Positions 26,701 through 36,654 of a stretch of DNA of 64,000 bases are shown in pieces. The stretch is from Anticarsia gemmatalis. Its lineage: Eukaryota > Arthropoda > Insecta > Lepidoptera > Erebidae. Numbering within the stretch: position 1 is the stretch's first letter; each line of letters opens with the position of its first letter. Position numbers and translations under genes: made by a program. The stretch lies in NCBI RefSeq assembly GCF_050436995.1, contig NC_134766.1:7502001-7566000 (forward strand). The letters run 5' to 3'. The notes under the pieces are model-generated. The model searched no databases and was not told the DNA's origin. It worked only from the letters and a program-made list of their open reading frames with translations.

Positions 26701-27585
26701 ATAGAAAAGAAATACAACTCCTGGTTTAGCATAGTTTAGCAGACAAGCTACTAAACAAAATAAAGTTTGTGTGGAAAGATTACTAAAACTCAAAAGTATG
26801 CTATCCTTTACCCCAGACTAAAATGTACTTTTATCAAAATGTGTTCAGTAATTTTAGCATACGCTTCCAGTAACACTATCACAACTAAAGAACATTTTAA
26901 ATATGGACCAACTTTTCACCATACTATTTTGTCCACGCATTGACCATAAACAATGTATATTTATTTTTATATTGTGGTAACAATTGCCTTAGGCTTAGGT
27001 ACATAGTTTTTCTTAAGAGGATAAAATAGAACACTCATTCACTTTGTTGTTTTTTAAGAATTAGTCATCTTGTTTATGTTTAATTATAAATACCCAATAT
27101 CATTGTTTCCTGGTCTTTAACCTACTAATTAAAGTTTTAGAATAATGGCCAGGAGTTTCAAAATTGATCAAGACCACAAATTGCTTCCATTAGAAGTTTG
27201 AAAAGTTTAACATAAACTTAGTTTTGAAGTAGTGCTAAAAGTAAGTTTTTGGTAATAAACTAACACAAAAGTGGAATATATTAATGGGGAATCATATTTA
27301 ATGTTATAATGACACCATCCTTTTTTGTATCGCGATTCTAAACGAGTGATTTTTTTAACATTGTTACTCAACATGGCATGAATGACTGGACCGTCAAAAT
27401 TACTTTACAAACTATCAAAAAGTTATCATAGAAATATTTTTAATATCTAGGTTCTCGTAACAGCTTTAAATGTTTGCGTGACTATTCAATTATGGTAAAG
27501 AAATTAGAAATTCCTACACAGTTACCTTAGTTTTGACTTCCACGGTCTGACTGTCAATACGAGCCGCAATTTTGTTCTTCGACAT
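14715..27585 (-). CDS. par-6: Par-6 cell polarity protein (complete, 7 coding exons)
   Basis: Exons (minus): 27585-27526, 26479-26254, 17075-16948, 16464-16367, 15884-15716, 15375-15239, 14835-14715. All have GT/AG sites and the frames join to 312 aa. Residues 17-95 form a PB1 domain with the OPCA motif YTDPRDGDLLPINNDD (60-75) that binds atypical PKC. The semi-CRIB containing ISNPHDFR (130-137) and the following VSAIID binds Cdc42. The PDZ domain (about 153-246) has the ligand loop PLGFFI (165-170) and ISRLVPGGLAE. An acidic tail ends in VLHL, as in fly Par-6. The protein is an adaptor of the Par-3/Par-6/aPKC complex at the apical cortex. It is about 40 aa shorter than fly Par-6, the loss being in the low-complexity tail. 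The ATG at 27585 has G at -3; an out-of-frame ATG lies 11 nt upstream. Intron 2 is 9.2 kb and full of repeats. Confidence 0.95.
14900..15225 (+). repeat. Chimeric SINE filling par-6 intron 6
   Basis: The head (gcagtggttatggtt, then gtgggttcgattcccac) and first body segment resemble family B. From about 15060 it continues as family A (gtgagtatttgttatgagcctg, ending aatcaaatgcccatgtgtga). It occupies most of the intron between exons 7 and 6, so the insertion explains most of that intron's length. Confidence 0.65.
15917..16014 (+). repeat. SINE family C fragment in par-6 intron 4
   Basis: It matches the dispersed sequence 'aatttaacccattaatg, cccactgctgggcaagg, taatgaggg, ttgagtccaccacgctggcc'. 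Other copies: 20755, 30490, 37398, 40845, 50028 and 61037 (plus); 43325, 45473 and 48775 (minus). Confidence 0.75.
16171..16330 (-). repeat. 5S-like SINE (type 2) fragment in par-6 intron 4
   Basis: On the minus strand the head ggttaagctacgcttgccga is followed by ctttgacagtcg and cagaagcttgaaagtctg, as in the fuller copy at 36655-36970. The middle of the element has been deleted. Confidence 0.55.
18130..18345 (+). repeat. 5S-like SINE (type 1)
   Basis: It contains gcgctcactggtcggtaa, ggttaagcaaaccttggcgc, a damaged 'ccatagatgg' box and a tail with ggtcatattggtatttgaac and gcacgtaaaaagtagatccc. It is the same family as 36340-36565. Confidence 0.65.
19485..19822. repeat. 'aacgtttgccgggtcagctagt' repeat and an adjoining diverged copy
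   Basis: A first copy (19485-19668) has actgaaccgattttgatgaa and ends with aaaacaacgtttgccgggtc followed by agctagt. A second, more diverged one (19670-19822) has agctgaaccgatttcactta and ends gtccgcctggtcagctagt. They are direct neighbours of the same general type. Similar sequences are widespread in arthropods. Confidence 0.6.
20602..20717. mobile_element. Foldback MITE, single copy
   Basis: About 40-bp arms (ccggtttttaaggtacattt and tagcggtagtttatctattc on the left) are inverted on the right, with a core of about 30 bp (tagcgtttaagctcat). Closely related copies lie inside each full unit of the tandem array at 21027-21140, 21345-21458 and 21663-21776. Confidence 0.7.
20755..20820 (+). repeat. 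SINE family C fragment
   Basis: It matches aactcattaatgtcccactg and the following ctgggctagagtctcctccc, and is truncated after the 'taatgaggg' region. It lies directly before the tandem array. Confidence 0.65.
20839..21977. repeat. Tandem array of a 318-bp unit (about 3.6 copies)
   Basis: Units start with 'gtttgatg' at 20839, 21158, 21476 and 21794. The spacings are 319, 318 and 318 bp, and the last unit stops at about 21977. Units 2 and 3 look identical, and unit 1 has a few differences (gcgaataaa for gagtataaa, one extra g). Each full unit has a noncoding stretch with catcagggtcatgggtatca and one copy of the foldback MITE at 20602. The array is inside par-6 intron 2. The near-identity suggests recent amplification or ongoing homogenisation. 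An assembly artefact is also possible. Confidence 0.9.
22025..22225 (-). repeat. 5S-like SINE (type 1), diverged
   Basis: Read on the minus strand, it carries gggttaagcaacgcttggtg, a gatggatgaccgc-like box, and a tail to cgtaaagccatgtcgggcaa and gtgacactaggttgatcact. It lies just right of the tandem array. Confidence 0.6.
22670..22911. repeat. RTE-like interspersed repeat
   Basis: Same family and orientation as 13108-13373: it has cttcgcttgcgtcacataaa, gtagcgtgatgttatatagc and the end tataatattagtatagat. Confidence 0.7.
25091..25291. mobile_element. Mariner-like MITE
   Basis: gtcgggaaaaaagtcttttc plus gcattatagtatgtatgaac on the left is inverted at 25251-25290 almost perfectly. The 120-bp core contains tggcttcaagaatcac and no ORF of note. 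The ends resemble Tc1/mariner termini, and a TA lies next to the right end. Superfamily assignment is by resemblance. Confidence 0.65.
25555..25605 (-). repeat. tRNA-like SINE head remnant
   Basis: On the minus strand, gggttcgattcccgggtggg is a B-box-like tRNA T-arm. No complete cloverleaf is present. Similar remnants lie at about 17210, 32570-32640, 40310-40370 and 41415-41480. Confidence 0.45.
26545..26640 (-). repeat. SINE family B fragment in par-6 intron 2 flank / intron 1
   Basis: It matches the family B body (ttgtttcaggtctgattgta and tgtgtccgttg on the minus strand) and is truncated before the tRNA-like head. It lies in par-6 intron 1, 66 bp from exon 2. The rest of intron 1 (26641-27525) shows nothing recognisable. 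Confidence 0.6.
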
Positions 27586-28395
27586 CTCGAAAGCATTTAT
27601 TATAAAGCACTAACACTAATAAAACTATTCTCAAAACATTTAGGCACTTAATTTCAAACACAACATTGTAAAATATCAAAAGTTTTATTAAATTATTGAT
27701 ATGACGGTGTCCATTCCACTCGCGTCGTAATTTCAGTCAGTTTGTTCCTGCTTACAACATTTTTCATGCATTAGTAATACCTGACGTTATTTCAACCAAT
27801 GAGAACATCCTAATGTATTTATTTTTTTCAAATGGTGGACGATGATTGGAGGATAATCACAAATCATCTAAAACAAATAACGACAGTTGTTTTTACGTTT
27901 CGTCTAACGCAGCACTGCAAGTTGGCAAATTTTCACTTCATCGGTTTATTTGTTTAATTCGACGCTATTCTTTTATTTTTTAATAACTATTTATTTATTT
28001 ATTTATTGATCCAGTATTAATAAAAGGACTGTACCTTCCCGTTACACGTTATGCTCACTGTGTCCAACAAACCGGCCTTTTGCGTTGGTAATTGTTCAAT
28101 TTTGCTGCCTAATGACTCGAAGGTCTCAAAATGTTGGTTGATACTGAATTATTTTCTTATAATTCGAGATGTTGGTGTTTAACGTCGTAAAGAAGCGGTT
28201 GGTAATAAGATAAACGAACCACTAACGAAACGCATATCGCTGTTTTTATACCTGTCATTTGTCAAGTCAAAGTGTCAGGTGAAGTGACAAAAAAAAAATA
28301 TAAAATCTGAAAAATAAAAATAAAATTACATGTTCATCAATACATTGAAAATCTGTTCAAGCTACTGATTACCGTATTCAATTTTATAGTTAAAG
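27586..28395. promoter_or_regulatory. Shared intergenic promoter region, par-6 / CHCHD7
   Basis: The 810 bp between the two start codons are divergent and must hold both 5' UTRs and promoters. The region is free of the named repeats except a short attta run at about 27990-28005. Its CpG-bearing words near 27715-27735 and 28170-28230 stand out from the AT-rich surroundings. No TATA box or exact start site can be fixed by eye. Confidence 0.5.
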
Positions 28396-28934
28396 ATGAC
28401 TAAACTGGTTAATAAAGAAGCAGAGCGTCTGAACCCATGTTTGAAGGTTATTGACTTTTTATACAACTGTTTTTTAGCAAAAACAAGACCAAATTATGTA
28501 ATATTTAATGTTTTTTTAGGAGCAAGAACAGTCTTATGCGTGCCTGAATAAGAATAATTTCGACCAGTCCAAATGTGAGGGCTATTTTGACAACTACAAT
28601 ACTTGCAAGAAGTTTTGGGTAAGCCAAGATTTTGTACATTAAAAGAGGTTAAAACTTGTTATGGTTATGTTTGATATTAGAGTCGCTATCTGACTGAGAT
28701 TACGGCCAGTGCCAAATCTGTGCTGAAACTTCGAGCAATCGGAAGTCTTTTTAACGCTAAGTACCTACCCATATTGTACATTAAGGGTACATTTTTAACA
28801 CTTATGATTGTTTTCTGTTGCAGGGTAAAGTATATAGAGACCGAAAGGCTAAAGGACTGTACCCATACTTACCTGATATTGAAGACAGGCCAAAAATAAA
28901 GGAGGATTACTTTAATTCAGTTAAAAATAGCTAA
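28396..28934 (+). CDS. CHCHD7: CHCHD7 / COX23-like twin CX9C protein (complete)
   Basis: Three coding exons (28396-28446, 28520-28618, 28824-28934) join in phase 0 to 86 aa. The CHCH fold is clear: C15-x9-C25 and C36-x9-C46, with NPC at 13-15 and CKKFW directly after, as in vertebrate CHCHD7. Members are imported into the mitochondrial intermembrane space, where the Mia40 relay forms two disulfides; yeast Cox23 is needed for cytochrome c oxidase assembly. The C-terminal half (KAKGLYPYLPDIEDRP) also fits the family. Length is normal (human 85 aa). It is head-to-head with par-6 and convergent with the EPT1 gene. Confidence 0.92.
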
Positions 28935-28961
28935 TTTCATACTTGTATTATAAATATACTT

Positions 28962-28967
28962 AATAAA
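28962..28967 (+). terminator. Probable CHCHD7 polyadenylation signal
   Basis: AATAAA lies 28 bp after the stop codon. Another AAATAAATA run follows at 28976. Using the first would give a very short 3' UTR. Confidence 0.5.
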
Positions 28968-29501
28968 TCTAGATATAAATAAATAGGTACTGGTTTTAAA
29001 AAGTCACTATGTTGACTTTTTTTTGGGACAAACGGAATTTTTTGACTGTTGTCAATAAGATTATTCCTAAAGCAGAAACAAAATGTAATTTTTATTTTAA
29101 TACCTTTATTACACAGGTAACTTTTGTACAAAGACGTAATTCAATGTATTAAACAACTCAATGCATTTACAGGAATTCTATGGTTGTTTGAGAATTTGTG
29201 CAATATATTTTAGATATCCACAGATGTGATGAATAATACTTTATTTTAATATATTCTTGTCACTGTTATAATCTGTAATTTAGTTTGAAAATAAATTATT
29301 TGAATTACTTATTTTTTTCATATTACTTCCCAGTATTGATAAAGAACAGTGTATAAAGAATTCTGCAAAATTGAATGAGGTTACTCAAGCAGGAAAACCA
29401 ATGTTAAAATGATTACTACACCCTACACTACATGCTTACTAATACTACAAATGCCAATTTACTCACTACCTACCTATCTATTTGTTTATTCTTCTCTCAA
29501 G
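28968..29501. other. AT-rich flank downstream of CHCHD7
   Basis: I see no gene or named repeat here. Several AATAAA-like words on the plus strand (for example about 29290) could serve as alternative polyadenylation sites. Confidence 0.4.
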
Positions 29502-29856
29502 TTTGCTACACACATATTCGGTAAGTACAGCATAATCAGCCTACCTGGGCTGCAACACTGTATTTGTGTAGATCAGGGCTTCCCAACCTTTTCTTAGTCC
29601 GGGACCAGTTTTATATTATTCTTGTTAGCAGGGACCACTATGTTAGTATATTAAAGGTAAAGTGTATTAATCATCCTGAAAATAAAGTCATTCGCGGACC
29701 ACATTTTGACTTCCGCGGACCACCGGTTTGGAACCACTGGTGTAGATAAACCCTATCGCCGATTGGCACATGCCTAAACAAGTGAGTGGAGTCGGTTTTA
29801 TTGTTCGATAAGTATTGCCGTACGTGCTGAACCGAATATGTGCAAGCCACATGTAC
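29502..29856. mobile_element. MITE ('ttgctacacacatattcgg' family) interrupted by a hAT MITE
   Basis: The left end ttgctacacacatattcgg matches that of the compact copy at 31506. The right end contains gctgaaccgaatatgtgc in inverse. The middle carries the 166-bp hAT-like insertion and some extra DNA, so the element is longer than its relative. Confidence 0.6.
29574..29739. mobile_element. hAT-type MITE with 8-bp target duplication
   Basis: It starts CAGGGCTTCCCAACC and ends GGTTTGGAACCACTG, typical hAT termini. Both sides are flanked by GTGTAGAT (29566-29573 and 29740-29747), an exact 8-bp duplication as hAT transposases make. It is noncoding. A related copy with a different internal length is at 40383. 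Confidence 0.85.
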
Positions 29857-30489
29857 TAAATCATAGCTATATGACTGATCTATAAGCCTTTGATAAATCT
29901 GATTCTCATGAAAAAATATGTAATCAGTGGCGTTGCTAAATTAAGGCGGTGGGGCGCGCCGCACCATACCATTTTCTTTTTTTGTGTCCTGTAGTTTATT
30001 TTTGTACCACAGCCTCAAACTACTCGGCTACTCCACTGTATGAAAGAAACTTGTTATTGAACATCTTACCGGTAATAGATGGCGTGAGCGTAGCTGCAGG
30101 TAAAAACTAGTATTTAGTTTTATTTTCTTACAAAATCATGTTTTGATCTAATTTGAAAATTATACATTTACACATAGGACAGGTATAAACTTAAGTTTTT
30201 ATCTTAGATTAACATAGGATAGTTTTTACTCACGAGAAATCTTACGCGACCGAAGCCATAGACAGGATGTAGACGGAGGCTAGTTGAATAAAACGACTCG
30301 ATACATCTAAATATTTATTGTGACTTAACAACAGTGGAGAAGCGATGACGGTGTTTGTGTAAAAGCGCTAGCTACAAATATACTAGTCCATCACCACAAG
30401 GCAGATAGGGAAGAACATGTTCCTCATTACAATATGTCCGATATACCGATACACAACTGCGTAGATTTCAACTAGTTATAAAATAATAA

Positions 30490-30705
30490 TAAATTTAACC
30501 CATGGCTGTCACACGGTTGGGCAACAGTCTTCCTGAAATGTAACCCTTTACTGTAACACTGCTAGGCAAAGGTTACCTCCCGGAATGAGGGAGAGGTCAG
30601 GCCCTGAGTCCATCACGTTGGCCAAGTGCCAGTTGAAGACTTTGCATTCCTTCAAAAGCTGTGTCAAAGAAACTCTCAGGCATGCAAAGTTCCTTCGCGT
30701 TTAGT
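30490..30705 (+). repeat. SINE family C, partly duplicated 5' part
   Basis: Two successive starts are present (aatttaacccatggctgtca, then tgtaaccctttactgtaaca), followed by the gaatgagggagaggtcaggc region and the tgcattccttcaaaag tail. Flanking DNA at 29860-30489 and 30706-31430 is AT-rich with no gene seen. Confidence 0.6.
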
Positions 30706-31430
30706 TAAGTATTAATTACACACAACTTGGAAGAATCATTCGTTTATTATCTACGGTTGGAACCAACATTCACTTACATGGAGTCACTTGCGTACACCAC
30801 TCGGCTATCACTATTCGTATTGCAGTTAAACTTTTTATAGTACGTATTTAAAATTAACATTTAGTCATTGAATCAAGGTCTATTTACCCAGCCAAGTGTA
30901 GTGCACATCGAAACCATCATTTATTTGGAATTTAGTAGTTTATAAAGTCTTTACACTCTAAAGTCTTGCTGATTTCGTTTTTAAAGCTATTTGGAATGAC
31001 CGAAAAGTTTTAAGTTCCCGTTTTCAAATAAACATAAGAGAAATAGGAAGAAGAAATTAAATATAAAATTCGTAATGTTAAAATACACGCAGTTGTATCG
31101 TCTCATCTCTTCTAGTTACCCTGACTTACTTTCAGTCTGAAACCGTTTTAAGAGATAACTTAGGTAACGTTACTAAGTTAAGTTTTAAATACATCAAAGG
31201 ACAAACTGCTTACATTTTAAAAAGTTCATGTTTCAAGGCAACAAAAAAAATTAGGACCTACTGATTTTTTTTAATATTTTGCAAAATGCAAAACAGTTTG
31301 TCCTTAGTATCGTCTTTCTAAATTATTATTTCTGAGGAAAACTTTTTACAAATTATTTTAACTGCAATCTTATGATACACACAAAATAAAGTCTTTAAAA
31401 CTATCGTTGTTTGTACACATAATACTAAAT

Positions 31431-31684
31431 TTCTAAGCGGATCTTAAACGCGTTGAGAATTTTAACGATTCCTTATTTGCTCTCTATAACTCCGGACGTT
31501 TAGGATTTGCTGCACACATATTCGGTTCGGCATCAATCGGCCTAGCCGGGCGGCAAAACCGAATATGTGTAAACGAACCCGATCGGCACAAGCCGAACAA
31601 GTAGGCGAACCGAATGTGTGTGTAGCAAGCTTACCGTACCTTAAACTTTAAAATTCTTATTGCGTTTAAGATCCGTTTAGCAAT
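31431..31684. mobile_element. Outer inverted-repeat element carrying a second MITE
   Basis: The left arm at 31431-31464 (ctaagcggatcttaaacgcg) is inverted at 31649-31684 (gcgtttaagatccgtttag). The MITE at 31506-31628 lies between the arms, so this is a MITE inside another inverted-repeat element. Confidence 0.6.
31506..31628. mobile_element. Compact MITE ('ttgctgcacacatattcgg' family)
   Basis: About 23-bp ends: ttgctgcacacatattcgg is inverted by ccgaatgtgtgtgtagcaa. The internal part repeats the accgaatatgtgt word once more. At 123 bp it is the shorter relative of the interrupted copy at 29502. Confidence 0.65.
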
Positions 31685-32413
31685 TTAATATTATGTAGAC
31701 ACAAAATAGCCTATAAAATCTAGGCCTTTATAATAAAGCTCCATAGATAGTTTACAAAAAGGTTTCAAAGTTTGGAAGGGATAATCCTGTAAGAGGTTGT
31801 TTAACTCAATAATCAGCACAAAACAGAAAGAGATAATGGCGTCAACAATTAGAAATCGATTACTTGAACGTATTGTAAAGTAATGTACTTATAATACAAA
31901 CATACATTTCCATTTACAGCTGTGTATAAATCTGTGCCTTTAGAGAAAAAGGGTATAAGTCCGATTTTGTTAAAAATGGGTTGAGAAATTTGAGTGCACT
32001 TATAGACCACTTTTGCAATATTTTTAGTATAAGTTAACCCCTTTTGCACATTACTAACATTTTCATTTTAAAAGATAAACAATATTTGTTTTCGAATCAA
32101 AAGAGAATTTTTTTCTGACCATATTGGTAGGTATATTCATTATCTACTTTATCTCATTTTCGACAAAATCGGTCTTATACCCTTTTTCACTAGAGGCACA
32201 GAGATGTCATAGACCTTTATTCCACTCTAGGTGGCGGCACCACATGCCATTTTATAGTTCAAATATTAAAAGTATATAACTTTCATATTGGAAATGATGA
32301 TTTCTCATTTAAGGTATCATATTGCCTAAATTTTTATGTGATCTAAACTTAGCTTAATGTCTACTGGAATTACATTTTTGTTTCTAATTTTAAAGTAATA
32401 TGCATTTTAGGTG

Positions 32414-32818
32414 AGTCTCTCCGAATGTATGCACAAACATACAAAAATTTGGAAGTTTGGATTAAGTAATGTCAAACATGGTTTCTTTTGAAATAAATAT
32501 ATCTGTCCGTAAATTAAATAATCTCAATAAATCGGTAGTAATGTTCGTATAATCTCTGCAGTAAAGCTGTGGTAGATCAATGGATGAGATGTCAGACTTG
32601 CCAACAAGAAGTCGTGGGTTCGAATCCAGTAAACCCATTCCTAACACAATATTTCAGTTTAACTGGGAACGTTAATGGGGTTGCCAGTATTAAATAATAC
32701 ATACATAAAATCAAATACACAGATATCAAATAACAAATAAATTATAGTAATCTCTAACGAAAATACTTAATTATTAATTTTTAAGTATTCTTGTATGTTT
32801 GTGCATACATCAGAGACT
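32414..32818. mobile_element. Inverted-repeat element with a tRNA-like insert
   Basis: The left end (agtctctccgaatgtatgca, continuing caaacatacaa) is inverted at 32791-32818 with a 3-nt gap. Inside, 32570-32640 has tRNA-like boxes (gtggtagatcaatgg and gtgggttcgaatcc), probably a SINE that landed in the element. Confidence 0.55.
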
Positions 32819-33058
32819 TAAAGCAACAATATGTATGGAAAAATACTCTTAACTAAGAGGCACTTTTACTTTGTAATCAATTAAATCTCTTAAGGATTGA
32901 GAATGATAATAATATGTTAGCAGTTAAGGTTTCGCTAAACAACTTTGTGGAACTATTGAGGCCATATTATAAGACCCATGGTACGGCATTTTCACTACAG
33001 TGTAATTGAATACGCAAAATGAAAACCGACTTCAAAGTAAAACGAGAACATGACCATA

Positions 33059-33290
33059 TCTATACTTAATATTATAAAGCTGAAGAGTTTGTTTGTTTGA
33101 ACGCGCTAATCTCAGGAACTTCTGGTCCGATTTGAAAAATTATTTCAGTGTTAGATAGTCCATTTATCGAGGAAGGTTATAGGCTATATATCATCACGCT
33201 CCTACCAACAGGAGCAGAGTACCAGTAAAAAATGTTACAAAAACGGGGAAAATTTTTAACGCTTATGTAACGCAAGCGAAGTTGCGCGTG
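33059..33290. repeat. RTE-like interspersed repeat (inverted)
   Basis: Opposite orientation to 13108: it starts at 'atacttaatattataaagct' and ends at 'cgcaagcgaagttgcgcg'. Directly after it, to about 33540, are fragments including tcacatccatacatctcgtt and taccgccggttacgagt, which recur at about 25325 and 62165. Confidence 0.7.
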
Positions 33291-33997
33291 TCATCATCAA
33301 TATATACAAGGTTACGCATTTTTAAGCCTAGCCCAAATAACACTAGGCAAATTTTAATGGAACCCATGGGAAGCACCAGCTTTCAAACAAACAAACAAAA
33401 AATCTCCTATGGGAAGAAGGTGAAGAAGACAGACCAGTGAACGTCACTTGGTACGATTCTTACAAACTTCTCTTGCCTCATTCACATCCATACATCTCGT
33501 TATACAGTACCGCCGGTTACGAGTACTACGCACCTGACTTTTTGCAATACTTTATTAATATGTTCTGTGTATGTCTTTCTAGGACATCCTCTCCCGTTCT
33601 TTATGAAGTCGTTTACAAAAAGACATATCTGGCGATACAAAGTATAGACATGTGCCCTTTTCAAAATTGCGTATTCAATTATTTGTTATAGATTTATAAT
33701 GTGTATACCTGTCGTGGTGGGTTCGTTTTAAATTAAATGAATACTGGAGATTTTATAAGGTGGCAACTACATAGTAATAATTTCTTTTGCATTGGTCGAA
33801 CGAAACATATTTTAGTTTATAATAAAAGATATAAATGTACGCATCTTCAAACTGCATTCGGAAAATGAGACCTGCATGAGCAACGAGTCTCACGCAATAC
33901 AATTGATAGCAGGGCCGCGGAATCATTTAGTTCAATACAACTTTTGCTCAAAAATGCGTACATATTATGTAACTAAAACATACATATACAGCCAACC

Positions 33998-34202
33998 TGG
34001 GTAACTTTAAATCATTTGGGTAACATTGACAGTGGGAATTTGAACTAGTTTCGATGATTTTTTCATATGAAACCAACACAATTGATAAAAGTTTGCAAAA
34101 CTAAAATAAACCTTTATCATTGTGTTAGTTTCATATGAAAAAAATATCGAAACTAGTTCATATTCCCACTGTCAATGTTACCCAAATGATCCAAGTTACC
34201 CA
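33998..34202. mobile_element. Foldback MITE with about 90-bp arms
   Basis: tgggtaac, atcatttgggtaacattgac, agtgggaat and tcatatgaaac on the left all recur in inverse order on the right. Only a handful of mismatches and a loop of about 15 bp separate the arms. A transcript through it would form a long hairpin. Confidence 0.75.
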
Positions 34203-34969
34203 AATTGACCTTACAGAGAAAACTTATATTAACAATTTTGGTCGAAATACTGATCTCTCGTGCGATCACAAAATATACACAATGTCATATATTTATATAA
34301 TATATACTTATATTAAATAATTACAATGCCTACAACTAAAGTTATTTTGGTTAAAATCAGCAACGTGTTTGTTCCGAATCTCATTTTTACTTAAAACTAA
34401 AAAGTATTGTTGTTTTAATTATATTAATAACATTTATTAATTATAAACGGGAATACGATACCTTCTTAGTGCAAATACTTAGTAGAAAGCCTTGTATGCA
34501 AGGTTCGCGGCTGGAAGAGGTATGTAAAATCTAAAACATTAGTGTCTCATTGGTTTATTTAGCTGACGGTGGTCTGTTTTATTAAACTAATATAAGCCAC
34601 CTTATTTTAGTAATAAGCAAAAATACTAATAATGTAGTTTCGGTAAATCCTGCATGCTAAGATTATCTACTAAGTTGTTGGCTTGTTGGACTATAGAGTA
34701 AGTAATTTGAGTTAAACCCGCGAACCAACTGCAAATTGGCATATTTTCGTTCACTTAAGAACTATTTAAAGATCTCTCAGGTATGCATGGTTTCCTTACG
34801 TTTTTCTTCATAGTTAAAACAAGTGACAATTATTTCAAAGTTAAAATAATTAAAACAACAACAATTAATATCTTAATCCTGTCTAAATATAAAAACAAAA
34901 TTAGTTTAATTGAGGAATGGGCGATTTGAAATTTAAAAAATCTCATCAACTTTCTAATTCCGCATAATG

Positions 34970-35660
34970 CTTATAGCAGCTTATAGATAAGTCTCGGATA
35001 CCGTATCAGGTAGATAAGGTGACAGTTAATGTGATAAACACAATGGTCAAAATTTTACCTGATAAACTAACCAATTCTTATTAAAAAGTAATAATTCTGT
35101 CAGTTTTCCACATGATAAGTTAACCGTAACTTATCCAGCAGTCGTGAAAGGGCCACATGTTACACGATTTTTATTGGAAATAGTTCATAGTTTAAAATCT
35201 AACATATTTTTTTTTTATTAGGTGTTTGGAAATTCATTCGCATACTCATGTAATATAACATTATCTTTAAATGTTGATTAAGATAAGGGTTAGAACATAC
35301 ATATAACATAAAAATAAGTTAGTATACACCTACAGATCTTTTAAAAAAGAGATATTCTTAACTAAAATGACTGCGAGAACAGTTTTCCTGAAGTTTTTTA
35401 CGGTCGACGTGTATTATATATACTCTGCGTTTTAGGTAGATGGGTGTCCAAACGAAGCAGATACCTAGTCTGCCGGCTTACTTTTGACAGAAAAATCATC
35501 ATTCTCACAATCAACTTATCAACTAAAAGCCAGCTTTTAACTTACAGATAAGTCTATGATAGCGTAATTGATAGATAACGAGAAAATTTACCAAGAAAAC
35601 ATGAAAAACTATCAGTCAAAATTTCACTTGTTAAGCTATCCAGTACTTATCTAGAAGATA
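34970..35660. repeat. Two copies of the 'acttatc' inverted-repeat family
   Basis: One copy is at about 34970-35150 (ttatagataagtctcggata to taacttatccagcagtcgtg). The other is at about 35535-35660 (ttacagataagtctatgata to aagctatccagtacttatct). The DNA between them is AT-rich and unassigned. Confidence 0.45.
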
Positions 35661-35837
35661 AACCGGCAGTTAAAACATATAATCTCCATACTAATACTGT
35701 TTTAAATAAAGAGAAGTCTATCGCCCCATCCCTCAATCTGTCGGTCAAAGCTGGTAGGTAATGTTTGAAACAGCCGGGCAATTACTAGATCGTCTAATGG
35801 AAAATTTTGTAACTAATTTTAGTTGAAAAAAGACATG

Positions 35838-36043
35838 CTCTCTGTCTACCCCTATGACAAAAAGGCGTGATTTTATGTATGTATTTAAATAACAATTGTC
35901 AAAATTATGACAATAGATACAAACATACACAAAATCACAACTTTTTCTTAAGAAGGTAGGCAGAGACCTAAAGATTACTGGATTAAATCGGTAAACATAC
36001 ATACATAATTACGCCTTTTTCCCATAGGGGTAGGCAGAGACCA
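35838..36043. mobile_element. MITE with about 48-bp inverted repeats
   Basis: gtctacccctatgacaaaaa at the left end is inverted by tttttcccataggggtaggc at the right end, and the symmetry continues through 'ggcgtgattttatgtatgta'. The core has a weaker nested repeat (cttaagaaggtaggcagaga). A half copy is at 13595-13640. Confidence 0.7.
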
Positions 36044-36339
36044 AAGAAAATAGGTAATTACACAATTAAAATTATTGATAAGCAGACAATCGTTATCAAA
36101 GTAATAATTGCATTGATCTATCTCTCAGAAACAAAAAGCATTATTTTTCAACATTACCCAAACTTATCAACAAAATATACTTAAGATAGAACCAAGAACT
36201 GGTTTTAAACATATTAAACATAGACAATACGTGCCATAAACCCTTGAAATAAAGAGGTACACAGATGAAAGAAATATCACTGGGATATGTAAAATAGGGG
36301 GTCCGGAATTATCATGACAATTATAATAAGTTATTAGTT

Positions 36340-36565
36340 AGCCAGTTGCGCTCACCGGTCGGTAATCGATCTGTGGGTTAAGCAACCCTTGGCGCGGTCA
36401 CTCCATAGATGGGTGACCGCATAGTGGTATTTGAACTGGGCGTTTCCGTGCTTCGGAGGGCACGTTGAAAGTCGGTCCCGGTTGTTATCTACTACGTTAA
36501 CAGTCGTAAAGCCACGTCAAAGGCCTGCGGGCGGCTTGAACAACTTTGACCACTAACCACACGAT
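36340..36565 (+). repeat. 5S rRNA-like SINE (type 1), best copy
   Basis: At 36376-36420 the head reads ggttaagcaacccttggcgc, ggtcactccatagat, gggtgaccgc. This follows the order of the 3' half of 5S rRNA (TTAAGCA, then GGCGCGGT, then TAGATGGGGGACCGC), which in 5S genes is the internal polymerase III promoter. The tail has gggcacgttgaaagtcggtc and ccacgtcaaaggcctgcggg. Copies: 18130, 22025 (minus), 61930 and 63348 (minus). The 5S origin is inferred from this similarity. Confidence 0.65.
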
Positions 36566-36654
36566 AAGAAGAAGTTAAGTTATTATTAATAACTCTAGTC
36601 TTAGAGGCTTATAAGAGATGATAAAGGGGAAGTAGCTAAGTAACAATAGATGCG

